64,000 bases of DNA, taken from assembly GCA_038206765.1 (NCBI GenBank), contig JBBRAM010000006.1, positions 62,001 to 126,000 of the forward strand, given 5' to 3'. The notes beneath the pieces are model-generated. The model was not told the origin of the DNA and made no database searches. It saw only the letters and a list, made by a program, of their open reading frames with translations. Below are positions 35,085 through 43,181 of this stretch, one piece after another. Position 1 is the stretch's first letter. The number at the start of each line of letters is the position of its first letter. Origin of the DNA: UKL13-2 sp038206765 (GTDB lineage: Bacteria > Pseudomonadota > Gammaproteobacteria > Burkholderiales > Usitatibacteraceae). The position numbers and the translations under genes were made by a program.

Positions 35085-37142
35085 TTAAATCTTTGCGGTT
35101 GCCGTTGTCGTTGGCGCTATGGTCGGCGCGAGGATTCCGCCACCTGCTCCATCGTTTATTTTATTGCTCATCATCATCGCCAGCATAGCCTCCACTAAAT
35201 TGCCGGAACTCGATTGCCCATCTTTTCCACCACCCTGGCTACAGTTTCCTCCAATAACAATCTGTGGGACCAACGGCAGCTTGCCATTTTCAATCGCCTG
35301 CGCCATACGCAATAGCACGGTGCTGTTTAGCTGATACTGCGGGCCTCCATAAGCTTCGACTTGTTTGGCGGTAGCCTCAGCTTGCGCCATCCCGATGGCT
35401 TTGGTTTTGTCCGCGTCAGCAAAGCCAACCGCGCGAATACGATTTGCCTCACCTTCACCTTCGACACGTACGCGATTGGCATTCGCTTGGGCGATGACCG
35501 AAATGGTCTCAGCCTCTTGGCGTGCCTGCGCCAATTTAGCTTTGCCCTCATTCTCGCGCACTTGAATCGAAAGTGCGGATGCGGTGATGTTGACTTGCTG
35601 CGTGGCTAACGCTTCTTTCTCACGCAGCGTACGCTCCTGCACGGCGGCAAGCTCTTGCAGCTTGTAGGTTTCAACTTGCTCAACGGCAATTTGCCGATTC
35701 CGAAGCTGCGTCAAAATCTGCTCTATACCGCCGTGCGAAGCATCGGAACGCGGGGTGCCAATCAATACCTCTTGCAACTCCAAACTATAAGCGGCAAATT
35801 TAGCACGCATTTCGTCACCCGAACGCTCTTGTATGTCGCTGCGTTCTTGCAGTAGCTCGATTAGTGTTTTTGTTTGGGCGATATTTTTGAAATAAGCAGA
35901 CACCATTGGATCTAGTGTCTGTTCAACAAGGCGCTTAATATCTCCAAAACGTTGCACGACCAACGGTGCTTTCATGTAATCGATATGCACAACCACCGAT
36001 AACGGCAATGTTGGCTCAAACGCATCTTTAGTGATGAGTGCCACTTCAGATAAATTTTCATCCAGGCGATGTGTGCCGACCGCTTCCTTCACCCACTTCA
36101 AAACGAAGTTCGTGGTGGGCACAGGAATCACTTTGCCTGCATAGGTGTTGAACGCATATTTGCCGGGCAACAGCGGGCGCGACCAAACCCCGCGTGTACC
36201 GGGTTCGACCAATTCACCATGGCGATATTTGTCGCCGGAAGTATCCATTCCCTGCTTCCCAGTGTAGGAGACGACCACGCCAACGGTGCCGACTTCGATT
36301 ACGGTTTTTTTCACCAGTTCTACCGTAGCAAAAAGGCGGTTCAAATAATAGCTCCCATCGACCAACACCTGATGCTGACGGCCGCGAAAACCAGCGGCGC
36401 GCAAAAACTTTTCCGGGTCTTGGAAATTGTTGTGGAACAGCGCTGCCCGAGCCGAATCCTGGCCCACGGTAGGCGCAATAATCTCGCCCTCTGGCAAGGC
36501 AGGTCCGTCGTGAATGGTGATGATACCGATGACATCATCCGCATCTTTAATCACAACGGGCTCAAAGCCATTGCGCTGACTGATAATGCCCGACATTTGC
36601 TCGAACAGCGCGCCATCATTGGCTTCCATGCTGATCGCATAGCGCCGATCCATGGTCAGGACAATGAATTGCGCGAGGTTAATTGCATAGCTGCCTTCGC
36701 GCAAAATTTTGCGTTGCGGGCCTTTCTGCCCACCGTTTTGCAGGAACGCACGCACGTCTTGAAAATCCGTTGCGGTCTCGTTGGACGCTAACGTTTGCGT
36801 GGCCGGCATAGCGGTTCCGTCGCGGGCAAACACGTAGCCGATTTGACCCTGTGGAATCGTTACTAGCGGGACGCGGTGAACCCGATATTGAAACGGCATA
36901 AACACATGAAAACCGCCGCGCAACACGTCGGGCTGAAAACCAGCCTCCCCTTTCAGGGCAATTAAACCACCGTCGATGGAGCCACCACTGCTCCACATTT
37001 TTTCCAACACGCCGAGGCGATTGTTGGGGATATAGCGGATCATGCTGCTCAAGTAAATGAACAACAAAACCAGTGCAATTAAAATTGAAAATGACATCGC
37101 TGGAAAAACAGAAATGAACGTTCCTAAAGAGCCGATTCCCAT
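35085..37142 (-). CDS. SPFH/flotillin-family membrane protein (685 aa)
   Basis: Membrane scaffold-type protein. One N-terminal transmembrane helix (about 16-36), an SPFH/Band-7 region in the middle, then an Ala/Glu/Gln-rich coiled coil (about 490-610: LAQARQEAETISVIAQANA, EGEGEANRIRAVGFADADK) as in flotillins, and a Gly/Ser/Thr-rich tail (NCSQGGGKDGQSSSGN). Three similar motifs occur at 146-155, 259-268 and 324-332 (ILREGSYAIN, VLVDGSYYLN, LLPGKYAFN), suggesting an internal repeat. Strong ribosome site GGGAGG before the ATG. A perfect GCCCGC/GCGGGC hairpin (37178-37194) sits in the leader. Role unknown; membrane microdomain organisation is known for the family. Confidence 0.88.
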   Translation of the reverse strand: MGIGSLGTFISVFPAMSFSILIALVLLFIYLSSMIRYIPNNRLGVLEKMWSSGGSIDGGLIALKGEAGFQPDVLRGGFHVFMPFQYRVHRVPLVTIPQGQIGYVFARDGTAMPATQTLASNETATDFQDVRAFLQNGGQKGPQRKILREGSYAINLAQFIVLTMDRRYAISMEANDGALFEQMSGIISQRNGFEPVVIKDADDVIGIITIHDGPALPEGEIIAPTVGQDSARAALFHNNFQDPEKFLRAAGFRGRQHQVLVDGSYYLNRLFATVELVKKTVIEVGTVGVVVSYTGKQGMDTSGDKYRHGELVEPGTRGVWSRPLLPGKYAFNTYAGKVIPVPTTNFVLKWVKEAVGTHRLDENLSEVALITKDAFEPTLPLSVVVHIDYMKAPLVVQRFGDIKRLVEQTLDPMVSAYFKNIAQTKTLIELLQERSDIQERSGDEMRAKFAAYSLELQEVLIGTPRSDASHGGIEQILTQLRNRQIAVEQVETYKLQELAAVQERTLREKEALATQQVNITASALSIQVRENEGKAKLAQARQEAETISVIAQANANRVRVEGEGEANRIRAVGFADADKTKAIGMAQAEATAKQVEAYGGPQYQLNSTVLLRMAQAIENGKLPLVPQIVIGGNCSQGGGKDGQSSSGNLVEAMLAMMMSNKINDGAGGGILAPTIAPTTTATAKI

Positions 37143-37552
37143 GGAATCCTCCCAAAATATGAAATAGAAAGTTAGTTGCCCGCAACGAGCGGGCGAGCAA
37201 AGTCGCGACTAGTTGGACGCCGTCAGCGGTAATACTCTTGCGGGGTGTGTGCGCCGAAAAATACGATTTGTGAAATCGTGAAGGCGTGGTGTTTGGCAAC
37301 CATGAGCAATTTTGCCGGCAACTGCTCTAGCACTTGCTTACCGGCAATATTGCATACGCACAATTTCGGCGTCTCTCTTGCCGAGAGTGATTTGAAATGC
37401 CTCAAATACAGGGCTGGTAGCGGGGTTTGCATATTGTTGTTCGCACATATTTTATTGTGCGTTGCAGCAATTTACGCTTTCTGCAAACCGTGTCAAGGGC
37501 TTTTGAAAATATATTTATTTAACAAAATGTGGCATGAAAATTTACAGAAGTG
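37143..37552. other. Intergenic region phoH / SPFH gene
   Basis: 410 bp. Contains the SPFH gene leader with its hairpin at 37178-37194 (GCCCGC-N5-GCGGGC) and the small minus-strand frame listed separately. The part next to phoH (37440-37552) is AT-rich and holds nothing I can name. Confidence 0.4.
37223..37432 (-). CDS. Possible small protein (69 aa), unrecognised
   Basis: An ATG-to-stop frame between phoH and the SPFH gene on the same strand. Codon choice resembles neighbouring genes (many third-position G/C) and the C-terminus AKLLMVAKHHAFTISQIVFFG looks like a folded segment. There is no clear ribosome site and I recognise no family. It may be a remnant of a longer gene or a chance frame. 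Confidence 0.3.
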   Translation of the reverse strand: MQTPLPALYLRHFKSLSARETPKLCVCNIAGKQVLEQLPAKLLMVAKHHAFTISQIVFFGAHTPQEYYR

Positions 37553-38566
37553 CTATCGGTTGTGCCGTCCGTGCGCTTCATAAGCGGTCACAATTGACTG
37601 CACCAACGGATGGCGCACCACATCATTCGCCTGAAAAATTGTGAAGCCGATATCGCGTACGCCGTGCAAAACGTTGCGGGCATCAATTAAGCCACTCAAT
37701 GTTCCATGGCGCAAATCGACCTGCGTTACATCGCCGGTAATCACCGCCTTCGAGCCAAACCCAATTCGCGTTAAAAACATTTTCATTTGTTCGGGTGTGG
37801 TGTTCTGCGCCTCATCCAATATGATGAATGATTGATTGAGCGTGCGACCACGCATGAACGCCAAGGGAGCGATCTCAATTTGATTGCGCTCGAACATACG
37901 CTGCACTTTGTCGAAGCCAAGCAAATCATAAAGCGCGTCGTACAGCGGACGCAAATAAGGATCCACTTTTTGCGACAAATCACCCGGCAAAAAGCCCAAT
38001 CGTTCGCCGGCTTCCACCGTGGGGCGTGTGAGCAAAATGCGCTTCACTTGATCGCGTTCAAAGGCATCCACCGCACAAGCCACGGCTAAGAATGTTTTTC
38101 CGGTACCGGCGGGACCAACGCCGAAGGTAATGTCGTGCGCCCGCATTTGTTTAATGTATTGGGCTTGGTGATCGGTGCGTGGCCGAAGGTCAGGGCGCTT
38201 GGTGTGATAGCCGAGATTGTTGGGCGCATTCTCGGGGTCTTCATAGCCGGCGGATTCATTTTTTGCGGATTTTGCAAAATTCGCGTCTACCGCATGGCGA
38301 ACACGCGTCAGCTCCACGAGGCCTAATTGCACTTGCTCAATGGTCAAACCGCGATTTGCGCCCGCATAAAATTTATTCAACGCCTGCGCAGCCAGTTCAA
38401 TTTTGTCACGATCTCCGGAAACATTAAATTTTTCGCCACGCCTTGCAATCGAAACGCTCAGGGCATTTTCAATTTGCCGCAAATTTTCATCTAGCGAGCC
38501 ACAAAGCGCTGCCAGCCGACGATTATCAATAGGCTTAAAGCTAAATTCCAGCGACGGCGTTTTCAT
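37553..38566 (-). CDS. ybeZ: PhoH family ATPase (PhoH-like, YbeZ type)
   Basis: 337 aa; often annotated phoH. Start ATG 38566 (MKTPSLEFSF) overlaps the miaB stop as ATGA, and earlier codons in the frame lie inside miaB. An N-terminal KH-like region (NALSVSIARRGEKFNVSG) precedes the helicase-like ATPase: Walker A GVGPAGTGKTFLA, RPTVEAGERLGFLPGD, Walker B SFIILDEAQN, and FLTRIGFGSKAVITGD. The protein partners YbeY in rRNA metabolism in E. coli. Despite its usual nearness, ybeY is here 3.7 kb further on. Confidence 0.96.
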   Translation of the reverse strand: MKTPSLEFSFKPIDNRRLAALCGSLDENLRQIENALSVSIARRGEKFNVSGDRDKIELAAQALNKFYAGANRGLTIEQVQLGLVELTRVRHAVDANFAKSAKNESAGYEDPENAPNNLGYHTKRPDLRPRTDHQAQYIKQMRAHDITFGVGPAGTGKTFLAVACAVDAFERDQVKRILLTRPTVEAGERLGFLPGDLSQKVDPYLRPLYDALYDLLGFDKVQRMFERNQIEIAPLAFMRGRTLNQSFIILDEAQNTTPEQMKMFLTRIGFGSKAVITGDVTQVDLRHGTLSGLIDARNVLHGVRDIGFTIFQANDVVRHPLVQSIVTAYEAHGRHNR

Positions 38567-39990
38567 ACTGTTGCAGCTTCTAGCAGTGTCTCGGTCGTAA
38601 TAACATCGCCCCGCAAACTCCAATGCATCGCCTCGGTGATTTTCATCTCAACAAAATTCCCGATTAAACGCGGATGGCCTGCAAAATTAACCACGCGGTT
38701 GTTATCAGTGCGCCCGGTTAATTCGGTCGCGTCGCGTTTTGAAAAACCTTCCACCAGCACGCGTTGGGTCGTGCCGACCATAGCGTTAGAAATAGCCGTA
38801 CCCTGCTCTTCCAACATGCGTTGCAGACGTTGCAGACGTTTCAGCTTCACGTCGTAAGGCGTATCGTCGTGAAGGCTCGCAGCCGGCGTGCCGGGGCGGC
38901 GGGAATAGATGAACGAAAAGCTGCCATCAAAGCCAACCTCCTGAACGAGCTTCACCGTTTTTTCAAAATCATCGTCGGTCTCACCGGGGAAACCAATAAT
39001 GAAATCGCTGGTGATCGAAATATCCGGGCGCACCGCGCGAAGCCTGCGGATGATCGATTTATACTCGATAACGGTGTAATTGCGCTTCATGCCTGCGAGC
39101 ACCGTATCACTGCCAGACTGCACGGGCAAATGAAGTTGGGAAACAAGCTTAGGGAGTTTCGCGTAACAATCAATCAGCCGCTGCGTGAATTCCAGCGGAT
39201 GTGACGTCGTGTAACGTATGCGGGCGATCTCGGGAATGGCGTGGATGCTGGCGAGTAGCAATGCAAAGTCTGCTTCGTCACCGTCTTCCGCGTTTCCGAT
39301 CAAGCCAACATAGGCATTCACGTTTTGTCCCAACAGCGTGACTTCGCGTACACCTTTGGCAACGAGTTGGTGAATATCGGCCATCACCGATTCAAACGGG
39401 CGGGAAATTTCTTCACCGCGCGTGTACGGCACCACGCAGAAGCTGCAATATTTTGAGCAGCCTTCCATAATCGACACAAACGCCGTTACGCCTTCGACCC
39501 GCGCTGGCGGCAGATCATCAAATTTTTCGTTTTCAGGGAACGAAATATCGACCTGCGATTTGCCGGTAGTGCGTTGGGCTTTAATCATCTGCGGCAGGCG
39601 ATGTAGAGTTTGCGGGCCAAATACCAAATCCACATACGGGGCACGCTTGACAATCACATCGCCCTCCTGCGAAGCAACGCAGCCGCCAACACCGATCATC
39701 ATGTCGGGCTTGGCCAATTTCAGTTCCCGCAGGCGACCCAAGTCAGAGAATACTTTTTCTTGCGCTTTTTCGCGCACTGAACAAGTGTTGAGCAAGACGA
39801 CATCAGCGTCTTCGGGTTTGTCGGTTTTCTCGAAACCCTCAAAAGCATGCAGCACATCGGCCATTTTGTCCGAATCGTATTCATTCATCTGGCAACCGAA
39901 GGTCTTGATGAAGAGCTTTTTTGGCGATGCGAGCGACGCTGTAGCACTCGCGACGACGGGATTTGCGGATGGTTCGGCTTGAATGGTCAT
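38563..39990 (-). CDS. miaB: tRNA-2-methylthio-N6-dimethylallyladenosine synthase
   Basis: Radical SAM methylthiotransferase modifying A37 of tRNAs reading UNN codons. 475 aa with a non-conserved 25-residue N-terminus. UPF0004 domain: KTFGCQMNEYDS, LLNTCSVREKA and GVGGCVAS supply the three Cys of the auxiliary 4Fe-4S cluster. Radical SAM core: MEGCSKYCSFCVVPYTRG. TRAM domain near the end: GTTQRVLVEGFSKRD. First gene of the miaB-ybeZ-...-ybeY unit. Confidence 0.98.
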   Translation of the reverse strand: MTIQAEPSANPVVASATASLASPKKLFIKTFGCQMNEYDSDKMADVLHAFEGFEKTDKPEDADVVLLNTCSVREKAQEKVFSDLGRLRELKLAKPDMMIGVGGCVASQEGDVIVKRAPYVDLVFGPQTLHRLPQMIKAQRTTGKSQVDISFPENEKFDDLPPARVEGVTAFVSIMEGCSKYCSFCVVPYTRGEEISRPFESVMADIHQLVAKGVREVTLLGQNVNAYVGLIGNAEDGDEADFALLLASIHAIPEIARIRYTTSHPLEFTQRLIDCYAKLPKLVSQLHLPVQSGSDTVLAGMKRNYTVIEYKSIIRRLRAVRPDISITSDFIIGFPGETDDDFEKTVKLVQEVGFDGSFSFIYSRRPGTPAASLHDDTPYDVKLKRLQRLQRMLEEQGTAISNAMVGTTQRVLVEGFSKRDATELTGRTDNNRVVNFAGHPRLIGNFVEMKITEAMHWSLRGDVITTETLLEAATV

Positions 39991-40114
39991 GCTTGGCTCC
40001 TGGATCGCGGGGAATAACCCGGGCAGGTTAAGAAACGAATTGTGTTAATCACAACATCGGCACAGCACACCGACACGACATGAAATCAACATCGAAACAA
40101 CATCACAATAAATA

Positions 40115-40137
40115 ACGGGCCGCAAACTGCGACCCGT
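40115..40137 (-). terminator. Terminator-like hairpin downstream of tRNA-Met
   Basis: ACGGG-C-CGCA-AAC-TGCG-A-CCCGT: nine paired positions around one mismatch, 10 bp behind the tRNA on the minus strand and followed by TTATTTATTG, a weak T run. Confidence 0.6.
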
Positions 40138-40146
40138 GAAATAAGT

Positions 40147-40223
40147 TGGTGGCCAATCCCCGATTCGAACGGGGGACCTGCGGATTATGATTCCGTCGCT
40201 CTAACCAGCTGAGCTAATCGGCC
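40147..40223 (-). tRNA. tRNA-Met (anticodon CAU)
   Basis: On the minus strand a 77-nt cloverleaf: acceptor GGCCGAT pairing ATTGGCC, D arm TTAGCTCAGCTGG, anticodon loop ATCATAA with CAU, TPsiC arm CCCCG-TTCGAAT-CGGGG and encoded CCA. G1:C72 pairing rules out the initiator type. Elongator Met is the best call; tRNA-Ile2 (CAU, lysidine-modified) cannot be fully excluded. One A:C mismatch closes the anticodon stem. Confidence 0.93.
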
Positions 40224-40263
40224 AACTTTCTTGCGTTTCTAATGGAATCTAGCAAAGGGATGG

Positions 40264-40292
40264 ATTCTGGCATTGACAACTGGTTTTGTCAA
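40264..40292 (-). promoter_or_regulatory. Promoter of tRNA-Met
   Basis: Minus strand: perfect TTGACA (40292-40287), 17 bp, CAGAAT (40269-40264, 4/6 to TATAAT). Start would fall about 34 nt before the tRNA. The -35 is half of the palindrome TTGACA-N8-TGTCAA, so a -35 also exists on the plus strand facing kup. Confidence 0.65.
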
Positions 40293-40742
40293 CCAATGAT
40301 GATAGGCTGCCTTTTGGCGGAGTCGCATCAACCATTTGTTTTTATTCAACTTTATCTGCGATATTCAATTTTTAACAGATTATTGACCGACAGGTCTTGA
40401 CAATTATGTTGCGCCGCAGCATAGTCCCGCCCTACTCTTACCTGCTCAATAGACTAGTTGGTTAAGTTGGTCTATTCTGCCGAAGCTAAACAATACCGTG
40501 CGGACAAATTCCCTGCGATATTCGATGGCATAAAACGTAAACTGTGTGCTCAAAAAACATCAGCGGTGTCGCACTCGCCGCCTACAAGAACTATTCCGCG
40601 CCCCGTTCGGTAGCGTGTGAATCTATCGACTTGCGCTTATTCCGCAATTTCTTCTGCATGCCTTCCGGATCACCCGGCCTCCTCCGCAACTTTGTCACTT
40701 TCTAATTGCTGCCGCTTCAGGCGGTTATCGTCCATTTCGACT

Positions 40743-42614
40743 ATGAATACTTCCAAACAAAAACTTAGTGCATTGACTATCGGTGCCATCGGTATCGTCT
40801 TCGGCGATATCGGAACCAGCCCGCTTTACGCAATGAAGGAATCGTTTGCACCCGCTCACGGCATTCCCATTACTGTCACGTCGGTGATGGGAATACTGTC
40901 GGTTATGTTTTGGGCGATGATGGCCTTGGTCACGGTGAAATACCTTGTTTTCATGATGCGTGCAGATAACAAAGGCGAAGGCGGGATTTTAGCGCTTACC
41001 GCGCTTGCCCAGAACTGTTTTAGGCAATCGTCTCGTGCGCGCTGGCTAGTGGTAGCGTTAGGTATTTTTGGTGCCGCAATGTTTTATGGCGATGCCATCA
41101 TCACACCCGCGATGTCGGTTCTGTCGGCCGTTGAGGGCTTGAAAGTATTTGATGCCTCGCTCGAAAAGTTCGTCATGCCGATTTCGATTGGCATTCTGAT
41201 TGGTTTATTTGCCATTCAGCGCCATGGCCCTGCCGCCATCAGCAAGTTTTTCGGCCCCACAATGGTCGTTTGGTTTATCGTCCTGGCTGTTTTAGGCATT
41301 ACGCAAATTGCACAAAATCCCGGCATTTTAGCGGCGATCAACCCTTGGTATAGCTGGCAATTTTTCATCCAGCACGGGACAGCTGCATGGATTACGCTGG
41401 GCTCAGTCGTACTTTGCGTGACAGGTGGCGAAGCGCTTTATGCCGACATGGGGCATTTTGGCAAACGCGCCATTCGCTACGGCTGGTTCGTGCTGGTATG
41501 GCCAGCGCTGTTAATTAACTATTTTGGCCAGGGGGCGCTGGTGCTGGCAGACCCAACCGCTATCGGCGACCCATTCTTCAAAATGGCGCCGGCGTGGACG
41601 GTCATCCCGCTGACCATACTCGCAACAGCCGCGACGATTATCGCTTCGCAAGCCGTCATTTCTGGTGCATTTACACTTACCAAACAAGCGATCCAGCTTG
41701 GCTATTTGCCGCGATTCGCTATTGTGCATACATCTGAAAAAGAAGCGGCGCATATCTATATTCCGTTTGTTAATTGGACGCTGCTCATCGGCATTATTGC
41801 CTTGGTATTGACGTTTAAAAATTCTAGCAATCTGGGCGCAGCCTACGGCATCGCCGTCATGTTGACGATGACAGTCGATACATTTTTGCTATTTGTGGTA
41901 ATGACACGAATCTGGCGCTGGAACAAATGGTTCGCAGCGCTCATGGTTGGCGGCATATTGGCGAATGACTTTATGTTTTTATCATCAACTCTGGTTAAGA
42001 TTGCGGATGGGGGTTGGTTCCCGCTCGTCATCGGCGCCATTATGTTTACGGTGATGAGCACGTGGCTGCGTGGCCGCCAGATCGTCCGCAAAGTCACTAA
42101 CGAAAGCGCCATGCCGCTAAAACTGTTTGTTGACTCCATCTCGGCCAGCCCGCCACACAAAGTAGCCGGAACGGGCATTTTCATGACGGTAAATCCCGAT
42201 GGCGTGCCAAATGCGATGCTGCATAATTTAAAACACAATAAAGTGCTGCACGAGCGCGTGATTATTTTATCGATCATCAACGAAGACATTCCCTACGTCC
42301 CTAAAGAGGACTATGTGTGGATTGAAGATATGAAGCATGGGTTCTGGAAAGTGACAGGGCATTACGGCTTTAAAGAGCAGCCCGATGTCCCGAAGATGCT
42401 GGCCGATTGCAAGCTGCAATCGATGGACTTTGACATGATGGAGACCACATTTTTTATCAACCGCGAGACCCTGATCGCCACGCCCGGCGGTGGAATGGCG
42501 TTGTGGCGCGAGCATTTGTTTGTTTGGATGTCGCATCTTGCCGCCAAGGCGTCGGACTATTTCCGGATACCAACCAACCGCGTGGTTGAACTGGGCACGC
42601 AGGTCGAAATTTAA
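40743..42614 (+). CDS. kup: Low-affinity potassium transporter Kup
   Basis: K+/H+ symporter of the inner membrane, 623 aa (E. coli 622). Start at ATG 40743 (MNTSKQKLSALTIGAIGIVFGDIGTSPLY, split here as MNTSKQKL then GDIGTSPLYA); the 42 codons upstream in frame are Ser/Cys-rich and non-conserved. About twelve transmembrane helices; family blocks ADNKGEGGILALTALA, GDAIITPAMSVLSAVEGL and GGEALYADMGHFG are intact, followed by a cytosolic C-terminal domain. A strong terminator follows at once. Confidence 0.97.
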   Translation: MNTSKQKLSALTIGAIGIVFGDIGTSPLYAMKESFAPAHGIPITVTSVMGILSVMFWAMMALVTVKYLVFMMRADNKGEGGILALTALAQNCFRQSSRARWLVVALGIFGAAMFYGDAIITPAMSVLSAVEGLKVFDASLEKFVMPISIGILIGLFAIQRHGPAAISKFFGPTMVVWFIVLAVLGITQIAQNPGILAAINPWYSWQFFIQHGTAAWITLGSVVLCVTGGEALYADMGHFGKRAIRYGWFVLVWPALLINYFGQGALVLADPTAIGDPFFKMAPAWTVIPLTILATAATIIASQAVISGAFTLTKQAIQLGYLPRFAIVHTSEKEAAHIYIPFVNWTLLIGIIALVLTFKNSSNLGAAYGIAVMLTMTVDTFLLFVVMTRIWRWNKWFAALMVGGILANDFMFLSSTLVKIADGGWFPLVIGAIMFTVMSTWLRGRQIVRKVTNESAMPLKLFVDSISASPPHKVAGTGIFMTVNPDGVPNAMLHNLKHNKVLHERVIILSIINEDIPYVPKEDYVWIEDMKHGFWKVTGHYGFKEQPDVPKMLADCKLQSMDFDMMETTFFINRETLIATPGGGMALWREHLFVWMSHLAAKASDYFRIPTNRVVELGTQVEI

Positions 42615-42650
42615 AAGATCTCTGCGTTACGGTCGCGCAGAGGTCTTTTT
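42615..42650 (+). terminator. Rho-independent terminator after kup
   Basis: 12-bp stem AAGATCTCTGCG / CGCAGAGGTCTT (one G-T-type mismatch), 9-nt loop, then a TTTTT tail, starting at the base after the kup stop. Confidence 0.9.
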
Positions 42651-42689
42651 AATATTTCAATCGGTGGGCGCATCGCGTAAACTTTCACG

Positions 42690-43175
42690 ATGCGCCCATC
42701 CTTTGAACATAAATTCTGCGAACCTGCCGCGTTGTCCGCTCGTGCGGCAGCGCTCACCAAAAAACTCGTCTTTACCAACGGCGTATTCGACGTGCTGCAT
42801 CGCGGCCACGTCACTTATTTAGCCCAAGCACGCGCATTGGGCGCATCGCTTATCGTGGCGCTCAATTCCGATGCTTCTGTTAAGCGACTTGGCAAAGGTG
42901 ATGATCGCCCGATCAATTCGCTTGAAGATCGGATGGCCCTGATTGCTGCACTAGAATGCGTCAGCGTGGTAACGTGGTTTGAAGATGACACGCCAATTGA
43001 GCGCATCCTCGCATCGCGCCCTGATGTGCTCGTCAAAGGCGGCGACTGGTCGATCGATAAAATTGTCGGTGGTACGGAAGTCGCATCATGGGGCGGTAGC
43101 GTCCATGCGATCAACTTTCAGTTCGAGCGATCAACGACGGCGACACTGGCAAAAATTCGTGCACTCAAGAAGTAA
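42690..43175 (+). CDS. rfaE2: D-glycero-beta-D-manno-heptose 1-phosphate adenylyltransferase
   Basis: Makes ADP-D-glycero-beta-D-manno-heptose for the LPS inner core. 161 aa, the stand-alone adenylyltransferase equal to the C-terminal half of HldE; betaproteobacteria typically split the two. Cytidylyltransferase-fold motif TNGVFDVLHRGHVTYL with the HxGH catalytic pair, LVALNSDASVKRLGKG and a C-terminal FQFERSTTATLAKI (STT signature). The downstream oxidase starts 6 bp after its stop. Confidence 0.95.
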   Translation: MRPSFEHKFCEPAALSARAAALTKKLVFTNGVFDVLHRGHVTYLAQARALGASLIVALNSDASVKRLGKGDDRPINSLEDRMALIAALECVSVVTWFEDDTPIERILASRPDVLVKGGDWSIDKIVGGTEVASWGGSVHAINFQFERSTTATLAKIRALKK

Positions 43176-43181
43176 GCAAGA

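Larger units (their letters stand above)
39991..40742. other. Intergenic region miaB / tRNA-Met / kup
   Basis: 752 bp holding the tRNA gene with its promoter and terminator (separate entries) and, between 40293 and 40742, no gene. A perfect 7-bp inverted repeat AATAGAC-N15-GTCTATT lies at 40448-40476 and could be an operator for kup. Confidence 0.5.

Noticed and set aside
36069..36791. 240-aa plus-strand frame
   Set aside because: Lies fully opposite the SPFH gene; His/Arg-rich shadow with no domain.
39422..39982. 186-aa plus-strand frame
   Set aside because: Antisense of miaB, whose motifs are complete.
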